Source: JBAZFF01 sp041653495 | GTDB taxonomy: Bacteria > Patescibacteriota > Minisyncoccia > Minisyncoccales > RBG-13-42-11 | Direction: 5' to 3' | DNA: 38,554 bases | Assembly: GCA_041653495.1 (NCBI GenBank) | Contig: JBAZFF010000005.1 | Location: forward strand, 1-38,554 | Notes under the pieces: generated by a model | Database searches by the model: none | Seen by the model: only the letters and a program-made list of their open reading frames with translations | Told to the model about the DNA's origin: nothing | Shown: positions 8,788 through 17,247 of the stretch, one piece after another | Layout of the letters: each line of letters starts with the position of its first letter | How positions within the stretch are numbered: the stretch's first letter is position 1 | Program-made: the position numbers and the translations under genes

Positions 8788-9480
8788 ATGGAACTAACTG
8801 CAAACCAAGGAAAAAATTTAATAATAGAGATCGGCGGAAAGAAGTACGCCAGGTACCCCGTAAAGACCCATCTGGTCACGGAGACAGATAATATTCTAGA
8901 CGTAGTTGAGAAATACGCAAAGCCCCACTTAGAAAAAGGAGATGTTTTATTTATCGGAGAAAAATGCGTATCTATAACGCAAGGCCGGGCTTATGAAATG
9001 GACAAGATAAAGCCGGGGAAGCTGGCAAAGTTCCTAGTCAAATTCGTGACGAAATCTCCTTACGGAATAGGATTGGGATCCGCTGAAACTATGCAATTGG
9101 CTGTGGAAGAAGTCGGTGCGCCGAGAATACTACTTGCGGCTTTTGCGGCGGCCATTACCAAGTCCTTCGGTTTCAAGGGAATGTTTTACAGGGTAGCGGG
9201 CCCCCAGGCGAGAGGGGTAGACGGTCCCGTAGCTTATGCTATTCCTCCTTACAATAACCGGGCCAGCAAGATTCCTTTGAATGCAGGAAAAGTCGCAAAA
9301 GACATAGAGGAAAGAATCAATATCCCCGTAGCCATAGTGGATGCTTGCGATATGGGAGCCTGGGTAGTCGGAAGCACCAAAGATGTGCCTAAAAAACTGC
9401 TTTTGAAGGCCTTGAAGGATAATCCTCTGGGCCAGACGAACCAGCAGACTCCGATGGGAATATTGAGGGAAGTAAAATGA
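8788..9480 (+). CDS. Coenzyme F420-0:L-glutamate ligase-like protein
   Basis: A 230-residue protein resembling CofE-type F420-0:gamma-glutamyl ligases, e.g. FIGEKCVSITQGRAY near residue 55 and the later VDACDMGAWVVGST segment. In archaea and actinobacteria the family adds glutamate to coenzyme F420. No F420 synthesis genes are seen here, and relatives are widespread in Patescibacteria, so the true substrate may be different. The gene begins a new transcription unit (leaderless promoter at 8751-8779). Its stop overlaps the murJ start by 4 nt (ATGA). Confidence 0.7.
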   Translation: MELTANQGKNLIIEIGGKKYARYPVKTHLVTETDNILDVVEKYAKPHLEKGDVLFIGEKCVSITQGRAYEMDKIKPGKLAKFLVKFVTKSPYGIGLGSAETMQLAVEEVGAPRILLAAFAAAITKSFGFKGMFYRVAGPQARGVDGPVAYAIPPYNNRASKIPLNAGKVAKDIEERINIPVAIVDACDMGAWVVGSTKDVPKKLLLKALKDNPLGQTNQQTPMGILREVK

Positions 9481-10868
9481 AGATACTTAATCTCCAGACA
9501 AAAGGCGTAACCACAGCCGCTCTTATACTTGGGATTTCTAGCCTAGTTAGCGCAGTCCTGGGTCTTTTCAGGGACAGGCTTTTAGCCGGAAGATTCGGGG
9601 CCGGTGACGAGCTGGACATCTATTACGCCGCTTTCAGGATTCCCGATTTTGTTTCAATGGTTTTGATAATGGGATCGATTTCGGCAGCCTTGGTTCCGAT
9701 GTTCAGCGAGTACCTGACGAGGGACCGCCAGGCAGCTTGGAGATTCTTTTCAAATGTTTTTAATATAATAATCTCTTTTTTGATTGCAGCCTGCATAATA
9801 TTGGCTATATTCGCCCCCCAATTAATGGCTCTAATCACTCCGGGATTCTCTCCCGAGAAAAGGGATCTTGTGGTTTTACTGACCAGGATTATGTTCTTGA
9901 GCCCCATATTATTAGGGACAAGCAACATTATTTCTTCCGTCCTCCAGGTATTCGGAAGGTTCTTTATTACGTCCCTTTCCCCGGTGCTTTATAATTTAGG
10001 GATAATAATAGGCATTGTTTGGTTTGTCCCGATGTGGGGGCTGCCGGGCCTGGCCTGGGGAGTGGCTTTGGGAGCATTTCTCCACTTAATAGTCCAGGTC
10101 TCCGTGCTTTTTAAAGTCGGATTCAAATACAAGAATATTTTCCAATTATCAGACCCCGGGTTTAAAAAAATGGCCCTTCTCACCATCCCGCGTTCAATAG
10201 GTCTGGCCGCTTCGCAGATTAATTTCATCGTCGTTACGGCAATAGCCTCCACCTTGGCTTCCGGAGGGCTGGCTGTCTTCAGCCTTTCAGAAAGTTTGAG
10301 CAGGCCTCTTTTGATACTTACCGGGATTTCATTTTCCACGGCGGCCTTCCCGCAGTTGGCTCTGGCCTTTTCCAAAGAAAAGAAAGAGAAGTTCCAGCGC
10401 ATTTTCTCGGAAACTTCAAGAAAGATAATATATCTGATAATTCCCGCAAGCATTTTGCTTTTCTTCTTAAGAGAGCCGGTCGTTTCGATTATTCTGAACG
10501 TAGGGAAGTTCGGGGCGACTGATTCTAAAATGGTGGCAGCTTGCCTGGGGATGTTCACTTTCGGCCTTTTTGCAAGAGCGCTGGATTTATTCCTTACAAA
10601 AGCATTTTACGCTATTGGCGATACAAAGACTCCCGCAAAGACAAGCGTAATGGCAATGATTCTGAATGTGGGGTTCTGCTATCTTTTCATCCGGCTGCTT
10701 TCTTTTGACAATGTTTTCCAGAGGTTCTGCGTTAATTTCTTCAAACTGGACGATCTGGCCGGAATTCAGATAATAGGATTGCCTTTAGCCATGGCGCTTT
10801 CCGCCATATTGCAACTGGCAGCCCTGTACTGGATCTTTAGGAGAAGGTTAAAGAAACTGAATGAATAA
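9477..10868 (+). CDS. murJ: Lipid II flippase MurJ
   Basis: A 463-residue polytopic membrane protein of the MATE-like MVF/MurJ family, which flips the peptidoglycan precursor lipid II to the outer face of the membrane. Family features are the N-terminal ISSLVSAVLGLFRDRLLAGR, the following FGAGDELDIYYAAFRIPD, and about 12-14 transmembrane helices. The conserved FLTKAFYAIGDTKTP segment lies near residue 370. It suggests that this small cell still builds a murein wall, in line with ftsE, ftsX, FtsB-like and ftsZ nearby. It overlaps its upstream neighbour by 4 nt and lepA by 8 nt. Confidence 0.93.
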   Translation: MKILNLQTKGVTTAALILGISSLVSAVLGLFRDRLLAGRFGAGDELDIYYAAFRIPDFVSMVLIMGSISAALVPMFSEYLTRDRQAAWRFFSNVFNIIISFLIAACIILAIFAPQLMALITPGFSPEKRDLVVLLTRIMFLSPILLGTSNIISSVLQVFGRFFITSLSPVLYNLGIIIGIVWFVPMWGLPGLAWGVALGAFLHLIVQVSVLFKVGFKYKNIFQLSDPGFKKMALLTIPRSIGLAASQINFIVVTAIASTLASGGLAVFSLSESLSRPLLILTGISFSTAAFPQLALAFSKEKKEKFQRIFSETSRKIIYLIIPASILLFFLREPVVSIILNVGKFGATDSKMVAACLGMFTFGLFARALDLFLTKAFYAIGDTKTPAKTSVMAMILNVGFCYLFIRLLSFDNVFQRFCVNFFKLDDLAGIQIIGLPLAMALSAILQLAALYWIFRRRLKKLNE

Positions 10869-12630
10869 CATAAGAAATTTCGTAATCATAAGCCACGTGG
10901 ACCACGGGAAGTCCACTTTGGCGGACAGATTCTTGGAAATAACCAAAACAATTCCCCCTAAGAAGATGAGGGAGCAGTTCTTAGATTCCATGGATTTAGA
11001 GAGGGAAAAGGGCATTACCATAAAGATGCGCCCCTGCCGCATGGCATATCAAGGATACGATTTGAACTTGATAGACACCCCGGGGCACGTTGATTTCTCT
11101 TACGAGGTTTCCAGGTCGCTAGCCGCTGTTGAGGGGGGAATCCTGCTGGTGGATGCTACAAAAGGCATACAGGCCCAGACCCTTTCCAATCTGGAAATGG
11201 CTAGGAAGCACAATCTGGTTTTGATTCCGGCAATCAATAAAATAGATTCCCCGCAGGCCCAGATAGCAGAAACGCAGAAGGACGTGTCAGAGCTTTTAGG
11301 GGTGAAAGAGGACGAGATATTCTTGATTTCCGCAAAGAGGGGAGACAACGTAAAGGAGGTTTTGGAAGCCGTCATCAAAGAAGTTCCGTCCCCGGCAGGG
11401 AACGCATCCGCCCCTTTCAAGGCTTTGATTTTTGATTCAAAATTTGATTCTTTCAAAGGGATAATAGCCTATGTCAGGGTCATGGAAGGGAGCATCAAAC
11501 TCGGAGAAAGATTTTATCTTCTCCAGGCCGGCCAGGGAGGAGAAACAAAAGAGGTGGGAGTCTTTAATCCTGAAATGGTTTCTTTCCCGGAATTGAAGGC
11601 CGGAGAGATAGGATACATTGCTACCGGAATAAAAGAAACCGGAAAGGTGAGAGTCGGGGACACAATATCCAAGAATGCCGATGCCTCTCCGCTTCCAGGA
11701 TACAGGGAGCCTAAGCCGGTTGTTTTTGCTTCTGTCTATCCCGTGAATCCGGATGACTTTGAAAACCTTAAGTTTTCTTTGGAGAAGCTTAAGCTGAATG
11801 ATGCCTCTTTCACCTTTGAGCAGGAGGTGAAAGAATCTCTGGGCAGGGGATTTCGGTGCGGGTTTCTAGGATCTTTGCACACTGAAATAATATCAGAAAG
11901 GCTAAAGAGGGAATTCGGAATGGATCTGATCATTTCTTCCCCTTCAGTCGTTTTCAAATCAGTAGACCAGAAGGGAAAAGAAACATTCCTTTATTCCCCG
12001 ACTGACTGGCCCGAACCCGGGGCGGCGAAGGAGTTTCAGGAGCCCTGGGCCATATTGGAAATAATGGCTCCGGTAAGCTTCATGGGCCGGGTTTTCGACC
12101 TCACCCAGGAACTTTCAGGGAAGCAACTGGAAACAAAGTATTTCGGGACGGACAAAGTCATGCTCCTGTACGAAGCTCCCTTAAAGGGGATAATCACGGG
12201 TTTCTATGATGATTTGAAAGGCGTAACCCAAGGATTGGCCTCTATGGATTATGAGATTACGGGGTATAGGCCGGCTGAATTGGTGAAATTAGACATATTG
12301 GTTGCCGGAAAGAAAGAAGAAGCTTTGTCTAAAATAGTTAGGAAAGATGCGGCCTACAGGGAAGGAAAGAGAATAGTTGAGAGACTGAAGGAAGTCTTGC
12401 CCAGGCAGCTTTTCTCCGTCCCCTTGCAGGCGGCTGTTGGAGCCGACATAATAGCCAGGTCCACTATAGGATCTCGGGGGAAGGACGTGATAGCTCCTCT
12501 GTACGGCGGAGACTATACCCGAAAGAGAAAGCTCTTGGAAAAGCAGAAAAAAGGCAAGAAAATGATGAAAGAAAGAGGAAGGATAGAGATTCCTTCCAAG
12601 ACGTTCATGGAGATGTTCAAATCAAAATGA
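10861..12630 (+). CDS. lepA: Elongation factor 4 (LepA), back-translocating GTPase
   Basis: A 589-residue translational GTPase. G1 is SHVDHGKSTLADR near residue 11, G2 lies around the EREKGITIK segment, G3 is DTPGHVDFSYE, and G4 is NKID in LIPAINKIDSPQAQ. The LepA-type C-terminus is present (RKDAAYREGKRIVERLKEVL, then the basic GGDYTRKRKLLEKQKKGKKMMK). EF4 binds ribosomes and aids elongation or initiation under stress. Domain order and near-full length separate it from EF-G. The ATG is 8 nt inside murJ. Confidence 0.96.
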   Translation: MNNIRNFVIISHVDHGKSTLADRFLEITKTIPPKKMREQFLDSMDLEREKGITIKMRPCRMAYQGYDLNLIDTPGHVDFSYEVSRSLAAVEGGILLVDATKGIQAQTLSNLEMARKHNLVLIPAINKIDSPQAQIAETQKDVSELLGVKEDEIFLISAKRGDNVKEVLEAVIKEVPSPAGNASAPFKALIFDSKFDSFKGIIAYVRVMEGSIKLGERFYLLQAGQGGETKEVGVFNPEMVSFPELKAGEIGYIATGIKETGKVRVGDTISKNADASPLPGYREPKPVVFASVYPVNPDDFENLKFSLEKLKLNDASFTFEQEVKESLGRGFRCGFLGSLHTEIISERLKREFGMDLIISSPSVVFKSVDQKGKETFLYSPTDWPEPGAAKEFQEPWAILEIMAPVSFMGRVFDLTQELSGKQLETKYFGTDKVMLLYEAPLKGIITGFYDDLKGVTQGLASMDYEITGYRPAELVKLDILVAGKKEEALSKIVRKDAAYREGKRIVERLKEVLPRQLFSVPLQAAVGADIIARSTIGSRGKDVIAPLYGGDYTRKRKLLEKQKKGKKMMKERGRIEIPSKTFMEMFKSK

Positions 12631-12658
12631 TTATGTTAGCATCTAAAAGAGAGAAGCC

Positions 12659-12745
12659 ATGGATAAGACCAGCATGCTCAAAATCACCAGGGAAGCTACT
12701 ATAATCCAGAAGATTCTTAAAGCTTTTGAATTCATAAGATTATGA
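12659..12745 (+). CDS. Possible 28-residue small protein
   Basis: A short ORF fills the gap between lepA and the FtsB-like gene: MDKTSMLKITREATIIQKIL and eight more residues. It starts 28 nt after lepA with AGAGAGAAG just upstream as a possible ribosome binding site. It ends in the ATGA that starts the next gene, an overlap pattern shared by many genes here. It may be a small amphipathic helix protein or only a coupling leader. No homology is known to me. Confidence 0.3.
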   Translation: MDKTSMLKITREATIIQKILKAFEFIRL

Positions 12746-13125
12746 TAACAAATAAGACAAAAAATAAAAGAGAGGACAGGTTCCAGTCCCTGTTTCTCCC
12801 CGTCATAGTGGGGATAGCTTTCTTTGGAGCCATGACTTTCTTGGTGGTTTCAAACGTAAGGATAACCCAGAAAAGAGCGGATCTCGGAGAGGAAATCGCC
12901 AGCCTGGAAGCGCAGATAACAGCCCTGGAAGAAGTTAAGGATAAGTACGAGCAGGGACTCATTAGCGCGGAGGAAGCAGTCTATTGGGAAGAAAAACTAA
13001 GGGAGCAGGGATATAAGAAGCCCGGGGAGGAAGCGGTAGTGGTATTGCCCGGAGAGGAAGCAGAGCAGGAATCCGACCAGGGTCAAAGCGTTTGGGACAG
13101 GATAAAAGGATTCTTTGGATTTTAA
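12742..13125 (+). CDS. FtsB/DivIC-like septum formation protein
   Basis: A 127-residue bitopic membrane protein. A basic N-terminus (about 1-15) is followed by one transmembrane helix (about 17-36), then a coiled coil (residues about 40-75, GEEIASLEAQITALEEVK). The family-like segment YWEEKLREQGYKKPGE comes next, with an acidic tail. FtsB/DivIC proteins join FtsL and FtsQ in the cell-division complex. The short size, topology and the YWEEKLREQGY segment support this. It lies with murJ, ftsE, ftsX and ftsZ in the same window. Confidence 0.75.
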   Translation: MITNKTKNKREDRFQSLFLPVIVGIAFFGAMTFLVVSNVRITQKRADLGEEIASLEAQITALEEVKDKYEQGLISAEEAVYWEEKLREQGYKKPGEEAVVVLPGEEAEQESDQGQSVWDRIKGFFGF

Positions 13126-13128
13126 ATC

Positions 13129-13199
13129 GCGGGATTAGTATAGTGGCAGTACGTGACCTTCCCAAGGTCAGAGCGCCGGTTCGATTCCGGTATCCCGCT
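13129..13199 (+). tRNA. tRNA-Gly(CCC)
   Basis: Cloverleaf with acceptor GCGGGAT/ATCCCGC, anticodon stem TGACC/GGTCA, loop TTCCCAA (anticodon CCC) and T-loop TTCGATT. CCA is not encoded. It begins 3 nt after the FtsB-like stop and is one base from the next tRNA. Confidence 0.95.
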
Positions 13200-13200
13200 C

Positions 13201-13272
13201 GCCAGAGTAGCTCAGCGGCAGAGCAACTGTTTCGTAAACAGTAGGTCGTGAGTCCGAATCTCACCTCTGGCT
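13201..13272 (+). tRNA. tRNA-Thr(CGT)
   Basis: Cloverleaf with acceptor GCCAGAG/CTCTGGC, anticodon stem ACTGT/ACAGT, loop TTCGTAA (anticodon CGT) and T-loop TCCGAAT. CCA is not encoded. It is followed by a terminator. Confidence 0.95.
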
Positions 13273-13278
13273 CATTCT

Positions 13279-13301
13279 AAAAGGCCTTTTGTGGCCTTTT
13301 T
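13279..13301 (+). terminator. Terminator of the tRNA pair
   Basis: AAAAGGCC, 6-nt loop, GGCCTTTTT: a Rho-independent hairpin directly after tRNA-Thr. Confidence 0.85.
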
Positions 13302-13307
13302 AGTTTC

Positions 13308-13316
13308 TGGTATAAT
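13308..13316 (+). promoter_or_regulatory. Extended -10 promoter for gene at 13352
   Basis: TGGTATAAT, an extended -10 box (TGn + TATAAT), sits right after the tRNA terminator. It would give a leader of about 29 nt before ATG 13352. Confidence 0.6.
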
Positions 13317-13351
13317 GAATCAAAGGTTAATTACAATCTTAAATAACAAAT

Positions 13352-13624
13352 ATGGATAAAATTTGCCATGACTGCAAAAAAGAAATAGAAGTAGAAGGAG
13401 AAGAGATAAAGAACGGAGTCTTGCTCCAGTACGAAGAAAACGGGGAGAAAATAGGAGTTTTCAAGTGCAGCGAATGCTATTCTAAGAATCCAAGCCTCAC
13501 CAATTTTAGGAAGTGCGAGGTTTATTCCAGGATTGTGGGTTATTTGAGGCCGGTTCAGCAGTGGAATGAGGGGAAAAAGGCAGAATACGAAGCCCGAAAA
13601 GAATTCAAGATCTCAGAACTGTAA
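13352..13624 (+). CDS. Small zinc protein resembling the C-terminus of anaerobic ribonucleotide reductase
   Basis: A 90-residue protein with CHDC near residue 5 and CSEC near residue 39, a likely zinc site. The C-terminal part, CEVYSRIVGYLRPVQQWNEG, closely recalls the end of class III ribonucleotide reductase NrdD, where a glycyl radical loop and zinc site sit next to such a sequence. No catalytic NrdD domain precedes it. It may therefore be a detached NrdD-tail paralogue. A glycyl radical signature (RVxGY type) appears as RIVGYL, with the glycine kept. It is monocistronic, with its own promoter and terminator. Confidence 0.55.
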   Translation: MDKICHDCKKEIEVEGEEIKNGVLLQYEENGEKIGVFKCSECYSKNPSLTNFRKCEVYSRIVGYLRPVQQWNEGKKAEYEARKEFKISEL

Positions 13625-13665
13625 TTTGCGAATAGGCAGAGAGTCGGGAAAACATCAGACATTTG

Positions 13666-13696
13666 AAAACACTCCTTTACTAAGGGGGTGTTTTTT
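13666..13696 (+). terminator. Terminator after NrdD-tail-like gene
   Basis: AAAACAC-CC and GG-GTGTTTT arms around a short loop, ending in a T-run; it separates this gene from prfB. Confidence 0.75.
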
Positions 13697-13714
13697 GATA
13701 TTATTTAAGAGAAA

Positions 13715-14813
13715 ATGAAAAATATTTTAGAAAGAACAGAAGACTTAAGAACTAAAATCCTCAAGCTTGAGGACTGCCTTTGATTTAGGGAATAAGGAGA
13801 AAAAGATACTTGAACTTGAAGAAGAAACTAAAAGGCCTGATTTCTGGCAAGACGCATCAGCTCCCCAGAAAAGCCAGGAGTTGAGCAGTTTAAAGGAAGA
13901 ATTTGAGGAGTTTTCCTCCTTGAAAGGGGAATTCAATAATTTTGAATCATTGCTCGGAGAATCGAAAGACGAGGAAATTCTGTCAGAAATGATTTCTGAA
14001 TTGGAGAAGAAAACGGAAAAGTGGGAAACCAGGGTTTTCTTGTCAGGGAAATACGACAGGGGAAACGCCATACTCTCAATCTATTCTGGAGCGGGAGGGC
14101 AGGACGCGCAGGATTGGGCCACCATGCTTTTAAGGATGTATGAAAGGTACTGTTCTTTAAAGGGTTTCCAGGTAAAGATATTGGAGCAGTCCTTCGGCGA
14201 AGCCGGAGGGCCTGAAGGTAGGATAGGGACTAAATCTGCAACCTTGGAGATAAAAGGGAAATACGCTTTCGGATTGTTAAAGAAGGAGAACGGAGTGCAC
14301 AGGCTGGTAAGGATATCTCCATTTTCCGCCAAATCTTTGAGACATACGTCCTTTGCGCTTGTGGAAGTGCTGCCGGAAATATTGAAAGAGGACGAGAAGG
14401 AAGTTAAGATAAATCCCGAAGACCTCAGAGTGGATACTTACAGAGCCTCCGGCCCCGGAGGGCAGTATGTAAACAGGACGGAATCCGCGGTAAGAATCAC
14501 CCATTTGCCCACCGGAATAGTCGTTTCCTGCCAGTCTGAAAGGCTGCAGGGGAACAACAAGGAAAGGGCCATGAAAGTTCTGCTGGCCAAGCTCCACCAG
14601 CTGGAAGAGGAAAAGAAAACGAAAGAATTAAAGCAGATAAAAGGAGAAGCTGTTTCGGCCAGCTGGGGGAACCAGATCCGCTCATATGTCCTCCATCCTT
14701 ACAAGATGGTGAAGGACTTGAGGACCTTGGTGGAAACGGCGGATACGGAAAAGGTTTTAGACGGGGATATAGAAGAATTCGTTATAGCCGAGACTAAATT
14801 GAAAAATGATTAA
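13715..14813 (+). CDS. prfB: Peptide chain release factor 2, programmed +1 frameshift
   Basis: RF2 recognises UGA and UAA stop codons and frees the peptide from the ribosome. The true start is ATG 13715. After 22 codons ending in CTT the frame meets TGA (13781-13783). A +1 slip at CTT-T continues as DLGNKEKKILELEEE to 14813, giving about 365 residues. Domain marks are present: the SPF-type element in RLVRISPF and the catalytic RASGPGGQYVNRTESAVRI loop with GGQ. The downstream frame also shows an earlier TTG, but the frameshift reading restores the family's N-terminus. It overlaps ftsE by 8 nt. Confidence 0.93.
13769..13783 (+). promoter_or_regulatory. RF2 programmed frameshift site
   Basis: GAGG (13769-13772) acts as an internal Shine-Dalgarno-like element upstream of CTT TGA (13778-13783), the classic slippery stop. 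Low RF2 lets the ribosome pause at UGA and slip +1, so RF2 controls its own level. Confidence 0.85.
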
Positions 14814-15489
14814 ATTCAAGAACGTAAGCAAAATATACCCTTTAGCGGGGTTAACCGCCCTAGACAACATTTCTTTTGAAATAGAACCGAAAGAATTCGT
14901 TTCTCTGGTTGGGAAATCAGGGGCGGGAAAGAGCACTTTATTGAAGTTATTGCTGAAAGAAGAGATGCCTTCCAGCGGTGAGATATTCTTTAACGGGCAG
15001 GATCTGAGCGAGGTAAAGCCCAAAGACATACCGTTTTTGAGAAGGAAAATAGGGGCGGTCTTCCAGGACTATAAATTGATACCCACAAAGACCACCTACG
15101 AAAATGTGGCTTATATTATGGAGGTTATCGGAGCTTCCGAGGATGAAATACGCAGGGACGTGGCGGAAGTACTGGATATTGTCGGGCTCACCTCAAGGGC
15201 CAATAACGTTCCGGCAGAACTGTCGGGAGGGGAGAAACAGAGGGTAGCCATTGCCAGAGCCTTGATCCACAGGCCGACGATAATCCTGGCGGACGAGCCC
15301 ACCGGGAACCTGGACCCTTATAATACATTGGAGATAATAAGATTATTATTAAAGATAAACGAACTGGGAACCACCGTCATTCTGGCCACCCACAACAAGG
15401 ACGTGATCAATTCCTTGGGCAAGCGGGTGATCACTATGCAGTCCGGGAAGATAATCAGGGACGAGAAGGTGGGCAGGTTCGTGCTGTAA
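14806..15489 (+). CDS. ftsE: Cell division ATP-binding protein FtsE
   Basis: A 227-residue ABC ATPase. Walker A is GKSGAGKST (residues 36-44), the signature is LSGGEKQRVAIARAL, and Walker B is IILADEPTGNLD. A Q-loop lies in GAVFQDYKLIPTKT, which is typical of FtsE. FtsE with membrane partner FtsX senses division signals and activates periplasmic peptidoglycan hydrolases. ftsX follows after 3 nt, and the start overlaps prfB by 8 nt. The prfB-ftsE-ftsX order is common in bacteria. Confidence 0.96.
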   Translation: MIKFKNVSKIYPLAGLTALDNISFEIEPKEFVSLVGKSGAGKSTLLKLLLKEEMPSSGEIFFNGQDLSEVKPKDIPFLRRKIGAVFQDYKLIPTKTTYENVAYIMEVIGASEDEIRRDVAEVLDIVGLTSRANNVPAELSGGEKQRVAIARALIHRPTIILADEPTGNLDPYNTLEIIRLLLKINELGTTVILATHNKDVINSLGKRVITMQSGKIIRDEKVGRFVL

Positions 15490-15492
15490 ATT

Positions 15493-16404
15493 ATGTTTTT
15501 TTCTTCCGTAAAAAGAATATTTAAATCGGGCTGGCATTCATTTTTCAGGGACGGAGGCATGATAGCGGCTAATATCTTTGTTTTGATAATGGCCATTTCG
15601 GTCTTTACTTCATTGTTCCTGTTCCACGGAGTGTCGGATTTCGTCGTGGCTTCCATAGAGGACAAGGTTGATATTTCCGTCTATTTCAATTATGACACCG
15701 TGGAGGACGATATACTGGATATCAGGGAAGAGATCGCCGAGATCCCGGAAGTAAAGGCAGTGGATTACATTTCCAAGGAAGAAGCCCTGGAAAGCTTTGT
15801 GGAAAGGCATGCGGAAGACCCGACCCTGATGGATTCTCTGGCGGAAGTGGGAGTCAATCCTTTTTTGGCTTCATTGAACATCAAGGCTTTTGAGTTCGGG
15901 CAGTACGCCGGAATAACCTCTTTTTTGGAGAACTCCGTCTTCCAGACGAAAATAGAGAAGATAGACTATCAGGAGAGGGAGCCCGTAATAGACAAGGTTT
16001 TTTCCCTGACCAGCACCTTTTCTAATGTGGGGATCGTATTCTCAATAGTCCTGTCTTTAGTGGCGATACTAGTGGCGTTCAACACCATAAGGCTGGCTAT
16101 TTACAATTTCAAGGAAGAGATTAAGATACAGAAGTTGGTTGGAGCTTCAAATTGGTTTATCAGGGGGCCTTTCTTGGCCCAGGGAATAATAGCCGGAGTA
16201 TTCGCAGGTCTCATCTGCCTGGTTTTATTCGGAGCTGCAACCTGGCTGTTTGACGGAACGATGGACGGAATATTCCCGGGTTTGAGCATATTCTCTTTAT
16301 TTGTTTCGAATATATTGTGGATATTGGCTTTGCAGATCGGAGTAGGTGTTTTACTGGGAGTCATTTCTTCCGTATTGGCGGTTAAGAAGCATTTGAACGT
16401 TTAG
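15493..16404 (+). CDS. ftsX: Cell division membrane protein FtsX
   Basis: A 303-residue type VII ABC transporter permease. An N-terminal helix (about 22-45) is followed by an extracytoplasmic domain (about 50-165, e.g. VDISVYFNYDTVEDDI and VKAVDYISKEEALESF), then three helices near residues 172-195, 225-250 and 270-297. It transmits FtsE ATP use to cell-wall hydrolases outside. It directly follows ftsE. It is the last backbone gene before the accessory island, which begins 6 nt after its stop. Confidence 0.94.
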   Translation: MFFSSVKRIFKSGWHSFFRDGGMIAANIFVLIMAISVFTSLFLFHGVSDFVVASIEDKVDISVYFNYDTVEDDILDIREEIAEIPEVKAVDYISKEEALESFVERHAEDPTLMDSLAEVGVNPFLASLNIKAFEFGQYAGITSFLENSVFQTKIEKIDYQEREPVIDKVFSLTSTFSNVGIVFSIVLSLVAILVAFNTIRLAIYNFKEEIKIQKLVGASNWFIRGPFLAQGIIAGVFAGLICLVLFGAATWLFDGTMDGIFPGLSIFSLFVSNILWILALQIGVGVLLGVISSVLAVKKHLNV

Positions 16405-16410
16405 AGTTAT

Positions 16411-16431
16411 TGCGGGATCGTCTAATGGTAG
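16411..16431 (+). pseudogene. Orphan 5' fragment of a tRNA-Gln
   Basis: 21 nt starting TGCGGGATCG and ending GGTAG match the acceptor strand and D-arm start of a glutamine tRNA; 15 of 21 positions equal the intact tRNA-Gln at 17248. The similarity stops in the D-arm and no anticodon follows. Its TGCGGG can pair with CCCGCA in the tRNA-end-like remnants at 18138-18143 and 22761-22766, as if the old tRNA gene had been split by the island. Confidence 0.6.
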
Positions 16432-16456
16432 CAAACTTTAGAGTATTTGCTACAAT
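16429..16456 (+). promoter_or_regulatory. Hairpin and -10 box before the endonuclease gene
   Basis: TAGCAAA (16429-16435) and TTTGCTA (16446-16452) form a 7-bp hairpin at the tRNA break point. TACAAT (16451-16456) overlaps its 3' arm and lies 6 nt before ATG 16463, so the mRNA would be leaderless. Confidence 0.45.
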
Positions 16457-16462
16457 AGGATA

Positions 16463-17242
16463 ATGAACAAGTTTCCCTTATTAGTAAATTTGTTGCCTAA
16501 AACCGATCCGAGGTATAAAAGATGGCGAAGAAGCCTGAGAAAAAGACCGGAGCCTTGGAATAAGGGTTGCATAAAAGAGAGTAATCTTAGCGTTGCCAAG
16601 ATATCAAGAACCTTTAAAACAAGGAAGATAGATAATTTCAAAAAATGGAGAGAGAAGGCGATAAGGTTGGGGATTATTAGGAATAAGTTCCCAAAGCTTG
16701 AAAAGAACGGTGACTTGGCAGAATTAATCGGTGTTGTTTTGGGAGATGGCTATATAGGAAAATTTCCGAGAACTGAACTCTTAACTATTGTTTCTAATTC
16801 AAAAAACACTGGTTTTATAGAAAGGTATTCGAAATTGGTTGCGAAAATTTTCCAAAAGAAACCTTCTTTGTCCAAGCGCAAAACGTCTAATTGCGTGGAC
16901 ATAAAAATATACCAGAAAGAGATAAGTGAAAGATTGGATATTCCATCCGGGGCGAGGGGAAATCTGGTAAAAGAAATACCTCGTTGGATTATAAGGAACA
17001 GAAATCATCTTAAAAGATATTTAAGGGGATTGTACGAGGCGGAAGGGAGCTTCTGTATTCACAGACCTACATACACTTATAAGTTTCTGTTTGCGAATAA
17101 GAATGAATCCCTCAAACAGAATGTTTATAAGGGCTTAGAAATACTTGGTTTCCATCCCCACGAAAGCAAGTATCAGATTCAAATTTCCAGAAAAGAAGAA
17201 GTTTTTAAAGCCAAGAAATTGATAAGATTCAGGCAATATTAA
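16463..17242 (+). CDS. LAGLIDADG homing endonuclease
   Basis: A 259-residue homing endonuclease with two LAGLIDADG-type helices: LAELIGVVLGDGYI (about 85-98) and RYLRGLYEAEGSF (about 184-196). Both motifs keep an acidic metal-binding residue. Two motifs in one chain mean a monomeric enzyme that cuts a long asymmetric site. The basic N-terminus may add DNA contacts. It lies between a broken tRNA-Gln 5' end and an intact tRNA-Gln that starts 6 nt after its stop. No intron or intein context is seen, so it is free-standing. It could cut tRNA-Gln genes and spread with a replacement copy; this is inference. Confidence 0.88.
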   Translation: MNKFPLLVNLLPKTDPRYKRWRRSLRKRPEPWNKGCIKESNLSVAKISRTFKTRKIDNFKKWREKAIRLGIIRNKFPKLEKNGDLAELIGVVLGDGYIGKFPRTELLTIVSNSKNTGFIERYSKLVAKIFQKKPSLSKRKTSNCVDIKIYQKEISERLDIPSGARGNLVKEIPRWIIRNRNHLKRYLRGLYEAEGSFCIHRPTYTYKFLFANKNESLKQNVYKGLEILGFHPHESKYQIQISRKEEVFKAKKLIRFRQY

Positions 17243-17247
17243 TTCAT

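Noticed and set aside
13767..13781. TTG at 13767 as start of prfB
   Set aside because: The upstream frame from ATG 13715 joined by the CTT TGA slip gives the normal RF2 N-terminus.
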